A stretch of DNA of 64,000 nt from Pyrinomonadaceae bacterium (GCA_021228405.1 JAJQRF010000001.1:186001-250000); one strand, 5' to 3'; positions 16,198-27,044 are shown, counted from the stretch's first letter. Made by a program: numbers and translations. Notes: generated by a model not told the origin, from the sequence alone.

Positions 16198-16573
16198 TTT
16201 CCACTCCCGTTAATTGAAATACCGTTTCGCGTAAAGTTTCCGGCGCGAACGGTTTGTGAATGAATTCGACATCTTTGGCGCGAAGCTGGGTGATTCTGGC
16301 TTCGCTCGATTCGGTCGAAACGACTACGATCGGCAAATCCGCCAGATCGGGATTTTCCCTGACGTGATTTATCAGGGTTTCGCCGTCCATCACCGGCATA
16401 TTGATGTCTACAAGTGCGAGGTCAACCCAATTTTCTTCCAACATCTGCAAGGCTTCCGCGCCGTTTTTCGCCTGATAAACGTTTTCAAGCTCCAAACCGC
16501 TGATATGCAGAGTTTTCTGAATGATCGAACGCATTGCCGCGCTGTCGTCCACAATTAAAATATTCAGTGCCAT
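16157..16573 (-). CDS. cheY: CheY-type single-domain response regulator
   Basis: 138 residues: one receiver domain (DD at 9-10, phospho-Asp near 56 in LVDINMP, Thr/Ser switch in VVVSTES, Lys in HKPF) with a short Ser/Gly-rich tail. CheY-P binds FliM at the motor or acts as a phosphate sink. Flanked by cheD and cheX. Another CheY-like protein is encoded at 27073-27585 and the division of labour between them is not evident. Confidence 0.9.
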   Translation of the reverse strand: MALNILIVDDSAAMRSIIQKTLHISGLELENVYQAKNGAEALQMLEENWVDLALVDINMPVMDGETLINHVRENPDLADLPIVVVSTESSEARITQLRAKDVEFIHKPFAPETLRETVFQLTGVENGTSTLSGGNFDF

Positions 16574-16623
16574 ATTTCCTCTTATGTTGACGCTTTCGTT
16601 TTATCGTCCGCGTTCCCTTCTGT

Positions 16624-17106
16624 CTATAACCTCGTTTCCTTGTTATTTATCCTCAAAACCACTTCTCCGGTCGCCATATCGAGCGACATCGTGCGCGAAT
16701 AGTTTTCGCCGACATCGAAGGAATTGATGAGGACATTGTTTTTCCACAGTAATTTTCTGAGCATTATAAAATTACGTTTGCCGATCTGAAACTGGTCTTT
16801 GTCAGCGTTGTTCTGCAAAGACGCGCCGCCCGCAACCTTGACCACCATTCTTTCCTTTTTTGCTCCGGCTTTGTAGCAAGCCTTGAAAAGTTCGGGCACG
16901 CCCGTATCCACGAACATCATCGGATTATCCGCCGCCTTTGCGGGATTGACGGTTGAAACAGGCAGCATCACATGAAGCAATCCGCCCACTTTCGCAACTT
17001 CGTCATAAACCGCGATTCCCAGACAACTGCCGAGCGCGTATGTTATCAGCACGTCGTCGGGCTGTTTGGAAACTTTCATATCTGCAATTCCTATTATCTG
17101 TTTCAT
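16624..17106 (-). CDS. cheD: Chemoreceptor glutamine deamidase CheD
   Basis: 160 residues. It has the catalytic Cys in YALGSCLGI (about 28) and His in LLHVMLP (about 45), plus the conserved GGA(S)-containing and GERN-like segments of CheD. CheD deamidates receptor glutamines and in many species is regulated by CheC or CheX. The ATG overlaps the cheR stop by 4 bp, indicating translational coupling. Confidence 0.92.
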   Translation of the reverse strand: MKQIIGIADMKVSKQPDDVLITYALGSCLGIAVYDEVAKVGGLLHVMLPVSTVNPAKAADNPMMFVDTGVPELFKACYKAGAKKERMVVKVAGGASLQNNADKDQFQIGKRNFIMLRKLLWKNNVLINSFDVGENYSRTMSLDMATGEVVLRINNKETRL

Positions 17107-17918
17107 TTTTGATAAGTTGCGGGCTGAATGTATTTATACCGATGATTTGCTCCGGTCAGGCTTTCCGAGTGACCGACGAAAAGATAACCGCCCGGGGCAA
17201 GCAATTCGTAAAATTTGCCGACCAGATTTTCCTGTGTCGGACGGTCGAAATAGATCATCGCATTGCGGCAGAAAATTATGTCGAAAGGTCCTTTCATCGG
17301 AAATCTGTCCATAAAATTCAAACGTCCGAAACGAACCAGCCGGCACAGTTCGGGAACAATGCGGTAGGTCATTTTCGCTTCGTCGGCGGGAACAAAATAT
17401 TTCTTCCGCCAGGCGGGTGGAATCGGTTCGAGCAGATCGGCTGAATAAACCGCCTGATTTGCCGCTTCCAAAACCTTTGTGCAAATATCCGTTGCCAGTA
17501 TGCGGATGTCCCAACTCTGAAAATTAGGCAACGATTCGGCAAGCATCATCGTGATCGAATACGGCTCTTCGCCCGACGAGCAAGCCGCACTCCAGATTCT
17601 CAGCTTTTTTTCCCTGAGATTCGGCAAAATGCGGTCGCGCAGAAACTCGAAATGCCGGATTTCGCGAAAAAAACTGGTTTTATTCGTCGTCAGCGCATCG
17701 ATCATCCAGATGACCTCTTTTCCTTCACGGTCATTGTCGAGATAATGGAAATACTGTTCAAAAGTATCCATTTTCAATGCGCTTAAACGTTTGTTCAAAC
17801 GAGAGTGGACCAGCTCTTCTTTTCCTGTTTTCAAGTTGATTCCGCAAAGATCGTAAACTCTGCGGCAGAGTTTCTCGAACTGCTGCGGGGACATTTGGGG
17901 AGGTTTGTTTATTACCAT
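17103..17918 (-). CDS. cheR: Chemoreceptor methyltransferase CheR
   Basis: 271 residues from the ATG at 17918. An in-frame TTG extension to 18017 exists but reads into the promoter's transcribed leader and lacks homology-like content. N-terminal helical CheR_N domain, then an SAM-binding Rossmann domain with WSAACSSGEEPYSI (SAM motif) and FDIIFCRNAMIYF. It methylates receptor glutamates. First gene of the operon, preceded by the sigma-28 promoter at 18036-18062. Confidence 0.93.
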   Translation of the reverse strand: MVINKPPQMSPQQFEKLCRRVYDLCGINLKTGKEELVHSRLNKRLSALKMDTFEQYFHYLDNDREGKEVIWMIDALTTNKTSFFREIRHFEFLRDRILPNLREKKLRIWSAACSSGEEPYSITMMLAESLPNFQSWDIRILATDICTKVLEAANQAVYSADLLEPIPPAWRKKYFVPADEAKMTYRIVPELCRLVRFGRLNFMDRFPMKGPFDIIFCRNAMIYFDRPTQENLVGKFYELLAPGGYLFVGHSESLTGANHRYKYIQPATYQK

Positions 17919-18035
17919 TTTTTCTTTTGTCACAAATCCCGGACGACGATCATCTTCGTATCCGAAATTTGTTGATCTGAGATTTTCTTTGATACTGCAC
18001 CGATATTGCGGGGGCAAATGCTAATATCAAACTAC

Positions 18036-18062
18036 TTATCGGCAAGGCGGTGAAATTATTTA
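18036..18062 (-). promoter_or_regulatory. Sigma-28 (FliA) promoter of the cheR operon
   Basis: Read on the minus strand: TAAA (18059-18062), 15 bases, GCCGATAA (18036-18043). This is the exact enteric sigma-28 consensus and spacing, about 110 bases before the cheR ATG. It places cheR-cheD-cheY-cheX-cheB in the late flagellar regulon. Confidence 0.85.
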
Positions 18063-18122
18063 ATACTTTTTTAAATCGCGGTATTTCCGTTCGTGAGTTA
18101 AATATCAAACTTTTGAAATTTC

Positions 18123-20132
18123 TTAATTTGCAAAGGTTGAAATCGAAATTTCTGAATTCGATCTGTGAGCCGCGAGATTTTCAGCCGCATTCGTCAGTTT
18201 ATAAGAACCGATCAAACCGAGCATTTCCTGCGATTGCCCGGCTAACTCTTCCGCCGCGCTTGCCGATTCTTCCGAATTTGCCGCCGTTTGCTGGGTGACG
18301 ATGTTCATTTGTTCGACGGCAATATTCAATTGTTCCAAACCTTCGCTCTGCTGTTCGGTTGCGGCGGCTATCTCGGCGTTCACGCTCGAAACTTTTTCGA
18401 CTTCGACCATTATCGCCTCTAAATCTTTAGAAACACGGTTATTGATTCCCGCGCCCTTTTCGGTATTTTCAACCCACTCATTTATCAATTTCGAGGTAAT
18501 TTTTGCCGCGTCAGCCGAGCGCATTGCGAGATTGCGAACTTCTTCGGCGACGACCGCAAAACCTTTTCCTGCATCTCCGGCGCGTGCGGCTTCGACGGCG
18601 GCATTGAGCGCGAGCAGATTCGTCTGAAAAGCGATTTCTTCGATCGTTTTTACTACTTTGACGGTCGAGCCGGACGATTCCCTGATCTTTTCGACTGCTT
18701 CGTTCAAACTGTTCATCGAAGAAATTCCTTCGTGTGTGATGCGCCGCGCGTTTTCCGCCAGAATCCGCGCTTCGTTTGAATTTCCGGCGTTTTGCCGTGT
18801 CATCGCCGCGATTTCGTGCAGTGAACTCGAAACTTCTTCCAACGTCGAAGCCTGTTCCGACGAGCTTTGCGCCAAATGTGCGCTTCCGTCGCTGATCTGT
18901 CCAGCCGCCGCCGCCACCTCTTCCGCACCGCTCGAAATCTGCTTCATTCCTTCATCGAGATTTTCAAATGCCGTATTCAGCGATTCCTTGATCTTGGCAA
19001 ATTCGCCCTTGTAACCGCCTTGCATTTTTACGGTCAGATCGCGTTTGGCGGCTCTTTCGAGACAATTTGAAGCCTCGACTATCGGTTCGGCGACTGCATC
19101 TATAACGTGATTTATGCCGCCGATAAGTTCTGCATACGCGCCTTCAAATTTAAGCACGTCGCCGCGTTTTGAAAGTTCTCCGGCTTTCACCGATTCGATT
19201 AAAAATTGTGTTTCACGATTCAGATTTTTGAGAGATTCACTGACTTTTATGAAGTTTTTCGTCAATTCGTCCTTTTCGGATTTCGGTTCGAGCCGGATGA
19301 ATTCCAGATCGCCTTGGCTGATAAATTCGGCGGCGCGGGCAATGTCTCTGGTATGGACGATTGAGCTTCGCAAGGAATCGGCTAAAACCCCGATCTCGTC
19401 CTTTGAACGATATTCAATTGTTTGCTCGATGTTTCCGACTGCCAGTTTTGAAGCAACTTCCGACATTTCACGCATCGGATTCAGTAACGAACGGGCGACC
19501 AAAATATTAATAATTACTGAAACGATGAAACTTACAAGTAATACGAACAGCAATTTCCAGGTTGCCCAAACTACTGTTTGATTGGAAGATTCGATGCTTT
19601 TATTGGAGTGAGTTTCGATAATATCGCCGAGATTGTCGAGTTTCACTTCCAATTCGACAAAAGTTTTATGAAACTCGGGTAGCAATTGTTTAGCCTGCTC
19701 CGGTTGTCCTGAAAAGGAAAGATTCGTCAATTTATCGGCTGATTCGAGATAGCTATTTATGTAAGGCTCAACTTCATTTATCGCGGCTTTTGCTTCGCTG
19801 TCCAGAGCGAGTTTGCTCAATTTGGTAAAGTTTGTCCGCATTTCCGATAAATATTCGGCGGTTTCCTCTTTCGTTTCGTTTATTTTCGCCTGATCTTTTT
19901 CTTCGGCATAGATTATCGATTTGTAAACGAGCAAGCTCACGCCATCGTGATACATATCCGTAATCGTAATGTGACGAATCGCCGGAAGCTGTGTTGCTCC
20001 GAGATCACTCTGTGCCGAATCCATATCGCGGATGGTCAGGTAGGAAACCAAACTAACAAAAATCAATGAAGCAAATAAAATCCCGCTCAGTAAACCTAAT
20101 TTCTTGCCGATCGTTAAATCTTTTATAGTCAT
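18123..20132 (-). CDS. Methyl-accepting chemotaxis protein 1
   Basis: 669 residues from the ATG at 20132, with AGGAAAA upstream; an in-frame extension to 20228 crosses the terminator stem and is rejected. First transmembrane helix about 12-34, a helical periplasmic sensor domain of some 150 residues (four-helix-bundle type), second transmembrane helix, HAMP region (a second HAMP-like stretch follows), and the MCP signalling hairpin with its nearly invariant tip ([20 protein letters not shown]). No CheR-tethering pentapeptide is seen at the C-terminus. The ligand is unknown. Confidence 0.9.
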   Translation of the reverse strand: MTIKDLTIGKKLGLLSGILFASLIFVSLVSYLTIRDMDSAQSDLGATQLPAIRHITITDMYHDGVSLLVYKSIIYAEEKDQAKINETKEETAEYLSEMRTNFTKLSKLALDSEAKAAINEVEPYINSYLESADKLTNLSFSGQPEQAKQLLPEFHKTFVELEVKLDNLGDIIETHSNKSIESSNQTVVWATWKLLFVLLVSFIVSVIINILVARSLLNPMREMSEVASKLAVGNIEQTIEYRSKDEIGVLADSLRSSIVHTRDIARAAEFISQGDLEFIRLEPKSEKDELTKNFIKVSESLKNLNRETQFLIESVKAGELSKRGDVLKFEGAYAELIGGINHVIDAVAEPIVEASNCLERAAKRDLTVKMQGGYKGEFAKIKESLNTAFENLDEGMKQISSGAEEVAAAAGQISDGSAHLAQSSSEQASTLEEVSSSLHEIAAMTRQNAGNSNEARILAENARRITHEGISSMNSLNEAVEKIRESSGSTVKVVKTIEEIAFQTNLLALNAAVEAARAGDAGKGFAVVAEEVRNLAMRSADAAKITSKLINEWVENTEKGAGINNRVSKDLEAIMVEVEKVSSVNAEIAAATEQQSEGLEQLNIAVEQMNIVTQQTAANSEESASAAEELAGQSQEMLGLIGSYKLTNAAENLAAHRSNSEISISTFAN

Positions 20133-20196
20133 ATTTTTTTTCCTGAAAAACCCTGATTTCTTACTAAATAGCGAGAATTCAAGCGTTTGATTTTTC

Positions 20197-20231
20197 AAAG
20201 TGCGGATAAAACACCGTTTCATCCGCACTTT
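20197..20231 (-). terminator. Terminator between the two receptor genes
   Basis: AAAGTGCGGAT (20197-20207) pairs perfectly with ATCCGCACTTT (20221-20231). On the minus strand it is followed by TTGAAAAATC rather than a clean U-run, so it may be leaky and reduce expression of the distal receptor. Confidence 0.6.
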
Positions 20232-20239
20232 CCGGTTCG

Positions 20240-22399
20240 TTAAAATTCGGAAAAGACCGAATCGTTCATATCGTCAAACGGAATGAAGTCTTCCAGATTC
20301 GAGCCGGAATCGATCTTCGGTGTTCTGTTCATCTTGACGCTTGTTTTTTTGGTTGCGCTCGAAACGGTTTTCGCTTGTTTCATCCCGTTACCGGTAACGG
20401 TTTTCGCTTTTCCGAAATTATAGGTAGAATTGGCGTAATTTCCCTGCGAATTGCTCAGTTTGTAGCGTGAGATCAGGCTCATCATTTCCTGCGACTGGCT
20501 CGACAGTTCTTCCGCTGCGCTGGCTGATTCTTCCGAATTTGCCGCCGTTTGCTGGGTTACGCCGTTCATTTGCTCGATGGCGGTGTTGATTTGGACAACG
20601 CCCTGGTTCTGCTGATCCGAAGCCGCCGCAATTTCCGAAACGACGACCGATACTTTTTCAATTTGCTCGTTGATCTCAGCGAGGTTTTTCTTGACTTCAT
20701 CATTTAAGGTTACTCCGTGATTTGTATTCGTGACGGCTTCATCGATCAATTGCGCCGTCGTTTTTGCCGCTTCCGCCGAACGCATCGCGAGATTCCTGAC
20801 TTCTTCGGCGACAACCGCAAAACCTTTTCCCGCATCTCCGGCGCGCGCCGCTTCGACGGCGGCATTCAGCGCGAGCAGATTCGTCTGAAAAGCGATCTCT
20901 TCGATGGTTTTGACGATCTTCGCGGTCGAATCGGACGATTCCTTGATCTTGCCGATGGCATTGGAAAGCTGATCCATACTGTGCATTCCGCGTTCAGTGC
21001 TGATTCGCGCATTATCCGAAAGCGAACGTGCTTCTTTTGAATTCGTCGCATTTTGCTGTGTCATCGAGGAAATTTCCTGCAAACTGCTCGAAACTTCTTC
21101 GATGGTCGAAGCCTGTTCTGACGCACCCTGCGCCAAAGACTGGCTTCCGCTGCTGATCTCCATCGCCGCCGAAGCAACCTGTGAAGCACTGTAGGAAACC
21201 TGCTGAAATCCTTCATCGAGATTTGCCGCCGCGAGATTTAACGATTCCCTGATCTTTGCAAAATCGCCTTTGTAATTGCCTTCGACCTTTGCGGTCAAAT
21301 CACGGTTGGCAACTTTTTCCAATACTTCCGAGGCTTCATTGATCGGAGTCGTGACCGCATTCAGCATTTGATTAAACCCGCCGACCAATTCCGAATAGGC
21401 ACCTTTGAATTTTGCTTCGTTGCCGCGTTCCCTGAGATTTCCGTTTTTCGCGGCTTCGATCAATTTGTTCGTTTCATCGATCAGCTCGTGAAGCGAATCG
21501 ACCGTCTGTGTGACATTTTTGGCAAGCATATCCTTGTCCGAACGCATCGCAATCTTTGCCGACAGATCGCCGTTGCCGAGCAGATCGACCGAATTTGAAA
21601 CTTCCCTGATGTAACTGCTCAGATCGCGAAAGGCTTCCGCCAGCGCGCCGATTTCGTCTTCCGATCTGTATTCACAACTTTGATTCGTGTCACCGAGCGA
21701 AATGGCTTTCAGTTTATTCACGACCTCGCTCAAAGGCGACACGATGATATTGGTCATAAACAATCCGAGCAACAAACAAATAACCAGATTTACGACACCG
21801 AATGCAATCAATAAAACCGTTCGGAAAGTTATCGACGAAGCGGTTTCGGCTTCTACTTTTGCATTTTCGTCGTCATTTATTTTCGAGATTTGTTCTAAAA
21901 TTTTCGTCTGTTCGTTATATGCCTGCATCAAAACCGTATCGTTGATTTCCGACACTTTTTTCTTGTCGCCGCTTAATGCCGCCGGAATAAATTCATTGTC
22001 ACAGATGTTGATGAATTCTTCGGCAGCTTGGTCGGCTTTCGTGGTCAGCAAAGTTTTAATTTCACCTTCAGGCAATTTTTCTTTCCATCGCTGAAAGGCT
22101 TCCTTGTATGCCCGATTCCTTTTTTGAAGCTCGCCGACCAAAGTTTTAATATGCACAGGGTCTTCTTCGGCTTCGACTCTTAAAGCCCAGAAATAACTCT
22201 GCTGAAGCCACAGATCAGCCGGATGCGTATCGCTTTGAAAATCCATCTGGCGTTCGATCACCTTGAAATTTTCGCCGTTTATCTTAAAACTGTTCAATGT
22301 GCTGTAAGAAAAAACCCCGAAGAAAAGAAAGCCGACGCAAAAGATCGCGATGAGTAAAGAAATTTTTGATTTGATTGATAAATTTTTCAGAAAAGACAT
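20240..22399 (-). CDS. Methyl-accepting chemotaxis protein 2
   Basis: 719 residues; ATG at 22399 with GAGGATAT just before it. Same architecture as the neighbouring receptor: transmembrane helix about 13-33, helical sensor domain of roughly 150 residues, second helix near 190-212, HAMP repeats, signalling hairpin almost identical to receptor 1. The C-terminal tail is longer (about 60 residues, Lys/Thr-rich, ending in acidic/Phe residues). The pair is a tandem duplication with diverged sensor domains, so two different cues are likely. Confidence 0.9.
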   Translation of the reverse strand: MSFLKNLSIKSKISLLIAIFCVGFLFFGVFSYSTLNSFKINGENFKVIERQMDFQSDTHPADLWLQQSYFWALRVEAEEDPVHIKTLVGELQKRNRAYKEAFQRWKEKLPEGEIKTLLTTKADQAAEEFINICDNEFIPAALSGDKKKVSEINDTVLMQAYNEQTKILEQISKINDDENAKVEAETASSITFRTVLLIAFGVVNLVICLLLGLFMTNIIVSPLSEVVNKLKAISLGDTNQSCEYRSEDEIGALAEAFRDLSSYIREVSNSVDLLGNGDLSAKIAMRSDKDMLAKNVTQTVDSLHELIDETNKLIEAAKNGNLRERGNEAKFKGAYSELVGGFNQMLNAVTTPINEASEVLEKVANRDLTAKVEGNYKGDFAKIRESLNLAAANLDEGFQQVSYSASQVASAAMEISSGSQSLAQGASEQASTIEEVSSSLQEISSMTQQNATNSKEARSLSDNARISTERGMHSMDQLSNAIGKIKESSDSTAKIVKTIEEIAFQTNLLALNAAVEAARAGDAGKGFAVVAEEVRNLAMRSAEAAKTTAQLIDEAVTNTNHGVTLNDEVKKNLAEINEQIEKVSVVVSEIAAASDQQNQGVVQINTAIEQMNGVTQQTAANSEESASAAEELSSQSQEMMSLISRYKLSNSQGNYANSTYNFGKAKTVTGNGMKQAKTVSSATKKTSVKMNRTPKIDSGSNLEDFIPFDDMNDSVFSEF

Positions 22400-22444
22400 A
22401 TATCCTCGATAAAGGTGTAAAGTGAAATCGTGAAACAGACCGCG

Positions 22445-23170
22445 TTAAGGAAGGCTGAAACCGATATTTGCGAAAACGTAATGATTGCCCTGCTTAAATC
22501 CCGCATTCCCGATCGAATAACCGACGTAGCTGACCGAACGTTTGGTCGGTCTGAAATAAATTCCGACGGTCGCGTAACCCGCGTCGTGTTTGCCTGTGAT
22601 CCAATCCGCCGCCGCACCGAAACGGTCGTTGATCGGTTGTTCGACCCCGAACATTCCACCCGCACGGCTCGCTTTTTCGGCAACGACATTTTTCGTGAAC
22701 CAGTAACTTCCGCTCGTCACGCTGGTTCCGGTTTTGGCAAAGGTTTTGGTCGCTTGTAGATAAAGTTGATTGCCGAAATTGAAGGATTTGTTTCTGACCG
22801 GGATAAAAACATTGTCGCCGACCGCGACGCTCACGCCGTGTTTTTCGTTTCGATAAAGACGATATTTGAACATCGGCGAGATAATTGTCGCGTCCGAACC
22901 CGGCTGAATATTGCCGAGCATCGTCACACCGACTTCAAAATCCCGCGTCACGCCGTAAGCGACACGCGGCAGAAACGAACTAAAACGGCGGTTTTCACCC
23001 TAATTGTTCGGTTTGAAAACCGAACCGAATTCGAGGTAAGTTTCGCCTTCGGCAAGCGTTTCGGTCGCCAGAACGTTAAACTGCGCATTCGCCGTTAACG
23101 CAAAAAGCGTAAATGCGAAGAAGCTCGTAAAAATTAATTGAAATCGTTGAAAGGGAGAATCGTTTTTCAT
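22445..23170 (-). pseudogene. Outer-membrane protein gene with internal amber stop
   Basis: Translation from the ATG at 23170 gives a signal peptide (LIFTSFFAFTLFALTANAQ), then ETLAEGETYLEFGSVFKPNN, then TAG at codon 57 (23000-23002), after which the same frame continues without interruption to 22445 as a Gly/aromatic-rich beta-barrel. The single nonsense codon is the only lesion: frame, signal and barrel are otherwise intact. It may be a recent pseudogene, a sequencing error, or a read-through codon. It lies between cheW and a receptor gene on the same strand. Confidence 0.75.
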
Positions 23171-23185
23171 AGTTTCCTCATAGAA

Positions 23186-23698
23186 TCAAGCGACCGATGC
23201 CGCCACATTATGCAGTTCGGCGGCTTCTTTCACCGTCAGAATGCGGTCAATATCCAAAAGTAAACGCACACGCCCGTTGGTGTTGCCGATACCGAGGAGA
23301 TAATCGGTGCTGACTTCTGTGCCGAACGAGGGAACGTCCTCGATCTCGGCGGCGGAAATGTCCAGAACTTCCGAAACCTTGTCAACGATCACGCCGATCT
23401 CCAAACCCGACGTTTCAACGACGATGATGCAGGTTTCCGCCGTTTCTTCACGTTCTTCCATCCCGAATTTACTGCGCAGTTCCGTGACGGGAATGATCTT
23501 TCCGCGCAGATTGATAACGCCGCGCATATATTCGGGCGTGCGCGGAACCCGCGTGATCGGCAAAAGTCCGATAATTTCCTGCACCTTTAAAATCTCGATC
23601 CCGTATTCCTCCTGTTTGAGAAAAAAGCTGAGAAATTTTCCGGCGTGACGGTTTTTGATTTCTGTTTTGGCTTGCTGTGCCGTTGCTTCGTTAGTCAT
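23186..23698 (-). CDS. cheW: Chemotaxis coupling protein CheW
   Basis: 170 residues forming one CheW domain, with the family segments FFLKQEEYGIEILKVQEII, the RG(V/I)INLRG motif (MRGVINLRGKIIPV) and a GVIVDKVSEVL strand. It links CheA to receptors. It lies 25 bp downstream of cheA on the same strand. Confidence 0.95.
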   Translation of the reverse strand: MTNEATAQQAKTEIKNRHAGKFLSFFLKQEEYGIEILKVQEIIGLLPITRVPRTPEYMRGVINLRGKIIPVTELRSKFGMEEREETAETCIIVVETSGLEIGVIVDKVSEVLDISAAEIEDVPSFGTEVSTDYLLGIGNTNGRVRLLLDIDRILTVKEAAELHNVAASVA

Positions 23699-23723
23699 TT
23701 ATTTTTCTCCTGAAATGTTTTTC

Positions 23724-26378
23724 TTATGCGGCTTGCTGAATCAAATCTTCCTTGCGGTCAACTGCGCTCGTGTTCTGACGCGCCAGCGCGACGATCTCAG
23801 CCGTGTCGAGAATCAATCCCACACAGCCGTCACCGAGAATCGCGCCGCCCGAAACGCCGTTGATCTTACCGATTCCCTGCCCGAGTGTTTTCGTCACGAC
23901 CTGCTGTTGTCCGAGCAATTCGTCAACCAGCAAAGCGCAACGCCTTCTGCCGTCGGCAACGATCATCAATAAGCCTTTGGTCGGGTCTTCGATGGCGTTT
24001 TGCACGTCGAAAAGCTCGTGAACGCGGAAAATCGGCATCAATTCACCGCGCAGGCTGACAAGTTCACCGCGTCCGTTGACGCTCGAAAGCATTTTCTGAT
24101 TCGGCTGAAAGCTCATCTGAATATTTACCGTCGGAACGATATATTTTTCCGCGCCGACGCGAATCAGCATTCCGTCCGTGATAGCAAGCGTCAAAGGCAG
24201 TCGAATCGTGAAAACCGAACCTTTGCCTTTTTCCGAATTTATCTCGATACGTCCGCGCATCGCTTCGATATTCCGGCGCACAACATCCATTCCGACACCG
24301 CGTCCCGAAACGTCGGTGAGGATTTCGGCAGTTGAAAATCCGGGCGCGAAAATGAGTTTGAAAATTTCGCTTTCCGACATTCCTTTGTCCGATTCGATCA
24401 AATTTTTGGCAATTGCCTTGGCGACCAGTTTTTCCGCGTCCAAACCCGCGCCGTCGTCGGTTAATTCGACCACGACATCGCCGCCGGCGTGATATGCCGA
24501 AAGCCGCACCGTTCCCATTGCCGATTTACCTTTTTCCTGCCGGATGCCGGGTCTTTCGATGCCGTGATCGACCGCGTTGCGCACCATATGAACGAGCGGA
24601 TCGGAAATAAAATCAACCATATTGCGGTCGATCTCCGTGTCTTCGCCTTCGGTCACGAATTCGACTTGCTTACCGCATTTTTTCGCCACGTCGCGCACGA
24701 GCCGCGCCATTTTCTGAAAGGTATTTTTGAGCGGGATCATCCGCATTCCCATACTCAAATCCTGTAATTCGCGGACGATCTTTCCGGCGTGCGAGATTTT
24801 ACGGCTGAGTTCGTGATGAATTCCCTGCACGACGGTCGCATCCTGCGCAAGCATCGATTGCGCGATCACCAGTTCGCCGACCATATCGATCAAACGGTCG
24901 AGCCGATCCGTCCGAACGCGAACCGACGAATCCGACCCGCTTGCCGCGGCTTTTTTGGTTTGAGATTTTTCCTGATTTAATAGATTTTCAGCATCTTCTT
25001 CGCGCAAAACGGCGATTTCCTTGCTGAATTCTGCCGCTTTGCTCGGCTCGTAAGCTTCCGTCCGTTCGTCTGCTTTGCCTTCTTCGACCGCTTCTGCGAC
25101 TTCTTCTTTTTGAACTTTGACGGTTTCCGAATTTGCAGAAACGGCGGGTTGAAAATCCGTTTTTCCGTCAACGCCGTTTGCTTCCGGGTCTTTCAAAATT
25201 GCGAGCAAATTTCCGTAACCGGCGGGCAAAGACATCGCCGTTTCAACCTTTGCACCTTCGACCGCGTCGAGCATTTCCTTCAAAACGTCGAGCGAACGAA
25301 GCGCAAGATTGGCGTATCCGCCCGTGCAATTGATCTCGCGGTCGCGGATTCGGCTCAAAAGCGATTCGGCGTGATGCGCCAGCTCGGTCAGACGCTTCAA
25401 ACCGAGATATGCTGCCGTTCCCTTGATCGTGTGAAACGCACGAAAAACCGTATTGACGTTTTCGATGTCGTTCGGGTCTGTTTCGAGCGCAAGCAGTGCA
25501 CTTTCGCCCGCTTCGAGCATTTCGCGGCTTTCCATCACAAATTCGGAAACCAAGCCCGCGTCCATATCGGAAGCCAGAATATCGCCTTCCAATTTTTCAC
25601 CGGAAACGGCTGTTGCTTTTGAATTTTCGTTTGTTTTTACCGATTTTTCGGCGGGAATTTCGTTTTGCAGTTCGGCGGTTTCAGGGTCGGAAACGACGGC
25701 TTGCGCCTTTTCCTGAATGGAATTAACTGAAATCTCGGCAGGTTCATCGGCTGAATTTACCTGATCGATCAGTTCGCCCACTAAATTGAATGTTTCAAAT
25801 GCGTCCGAGGTTTTGCCGTTGACGATGCGCGTCAGTTCGCGGGCTGATTTTACGAGCAGTTTGCGTTTTTCGACGACTTTTTCTTCCGCCGAAATCTTTT
25901 TTATCGCCTCGCAGATCGCGGCTATTTCGGTTTTGTCTTCGGCTTCGGTTTGGACGAGCCACGATGCAATATCGTTAAGCGTCAGCACTTTCGCTTTTTC
26001 GATGGCTTTAACGTTTTCGGCGGCGGTTGATTTGTTTTCCAATTCCGCTTTTAATTTTTGTTCGCCTTGTTTGAGGAGCATTTCCGAGATCGGATTCGGC
26101 GGCGCACCGAGAGCTTGTTCGACCGCTACCAGATTTGCGGTCACGGCTTTGAGCAATTTTTCAAAATCGGCATATCCGCCCTGATAGATCGTCTGCAAAG
26201 CGTGAAGGCAAAGCGTCACGGCTTCGATCGCGCTCCGGCAGTTTTCTGGGATTTCGTGAATGACCGCTTCGAGGCTCGCCCCGGCTTGAATGATCGTATC
26301 TTTGTCTTCCGGTTGTAAAATGCTGAGTTGATTTCTCGTTTGATTTAAGGCAGCAATTACGTGTCTTTCTGTTTGCAT
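23724..26378 (-). CDS. cheA: Chemotaxis histidine kinase CheA
   Basis: 884 residues, longer than the usual 650-700. The extra is an N-terminal helical region of about 250 residues with no catalytic His that I can see, possibly a decayed second Hpt or docking domain. Hpt domain with phospho-His near 316 (AFHTIKGTAAYLG), a low-complexity linker, dimerisation helices (RLDRLIDMVGELVIAQ), HATPase domain with N-box (HMVRNAVDHG) and G-boxes (DDGAGLD, GRGVGMDVV), and a C-terminal CheW-like domain. There is no separate P2 domain that I can recognise. Confidence 0.93.
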   Translation of the reverse strand: MQTERHVIAALNQTRNQLSILQPEDKDTIIQAGASLEAVIHEIPENCRSAIEAVTLCLHALQTIYQGGYADFEKLLKAVTANLVAVEQALGAPPNPISEMLLKQGEQKLKAELENKSTAAENVKAIEKAKVLTLNDIASWLVQTEAEDKTEIAAICEAIKKISAEEKVVEKRKLLVKSARELTRIVNGKTSDAFETFNLVGELIDQVNSADEPAEISVNSIQEKAQAVVSDPETAELQNEIPAEKSVKTNENSKATAVSGEKLEGDILASDMDAGLVSEFVMESREMLEAGESALLALETDPNDIENVNTVFRAFHTIKGTAAYLGLKRLTELAHHAESLLSRIRDREINCTGGYANLALRSLDVLKEMLDAVEGAKVETAMSLPAGYGNLLAILKDPEANGVDGKTDFQPAVSANSETVKVQKEEVAEAVEEGKADERTEAYEPSKAAEFSKEIAVLREEDAENLLNQEKSQTKKAAASGSDSSVRVRTDRLDRLIDMVGELVIAQSMLAQDATVVQGIHHELSRKISHAGKIVRELQDLSMGMRMIPLKNTFQKMARLVRDVAKKCGKQVEFVTEGEDTEIDRNMVDFISDPLVHMVRNAVDHGIERPGIRQEKGKSAMGTVRLSAYHAGGDVVVELTDDGAGLDAEKLVAKAIAKNLIESDKGMSESEIFKLIFAPGFSTAEILTDVSGRGVGMDVVRRNIEAMRGRIEINSEKGKGSVFTIRLPLTLAITDGMLIRVGAEKYIVPTVNIQMSFQPNQKMLSSVNGRGELVSLRGELMPIFRVHELFDVQNAIEDPTKGLLMIVADGRRRCALLVDELLGQQQVVTKTLGQGIGKINGVSGGAILGDGCVGLILDTAEIVALARQNTSAVDRKEDLIQQAA

Positions 26379-26519
26379 ATGAGCAATTTCGTGAATTTAT
26401 TTGGATTAAAAGTTAAAATGAAAAAAAAACAACCCGCCTTGAACTAAAACCCTTGACCTGATTTTCAAAAGAACTTGACGAGCAGTTTTGCTCAAAATTT
26501 TCGGTGTTTGAATGAAGAT

Positions 26520-27044
26520 TTACCGGTGTTTTGCCACGATGAGCCTAATCATAAAATCGTATTCGCCGACTGCAAAATGACTTTGATGAGTCAGCAAACT
26601 TTCCGAGGTCAAAAACTCGAAATCGCTTCCGCGTGTGACGGTCGGCAACGACATTTGCGAACGTATCCCGGCATCTTCCAGATTTCCGCACAAAACTCCG
26701 GCGAGCACATTGGTCAATTCGCCGACCACGTCGCCCATATCTTCACTCTCGAACGGAATATCGAAACCGGCAAATTTCTTCGCCATCATTTCCGCCGAAT
26801 CGTGCGGCAAAACCATAATGAGCGACCACGTCAGATCGCCGACGAACGAAATTATGCCGTCGATCTTCATACAATGCGTAAGATCAACTTCGTCGTCTTC
26901 GAGTATTGAAATTTCGCCGCAGATTTTAGTGAAAGATTCGACCGTCGATCTTTCCGTTTCTTCGATAAGCACGAAAGGAACCTGATTGTCTTCTTCAAAC
27001 GCCCAGGTCTTGCCGTGCGCTGTTTGAGGTTCTGAAATTAACAT
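26520..27044 (-). CDS. cheX: CheX/CheC-type phosphatase (copy 2)
   Basis: 174 residues. The helix DVVGELTNVLAGVLCGNL holds the E-x2-N phosphatase signature and following Gly. It lies between cheY and cheA, so it probably acts on the adjacent CheY-like protein. It is about 30 residues longer than copy 1 at the N-terminus. The 141-bp gap to cheA contains a small GAGCA/TGCTC hairpin but no gene. Confidence 0.75.
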   Translation of the reverse strand: MLISEPQTAHGKTWAFEEDNQVPFVLIEETERSTVESFTKICGEISILEDDEVDLTHCMKIDGIISFVGDLTWSLIMVLPHDSAEMMAKKFAGFDIPFESEDMGDVVGELTNVLAGVLCGNLEDAGIRSQMSLPTVTRGSDFEFLTSESLLTHQSHFAVGEYDFMIRLIVAKHR

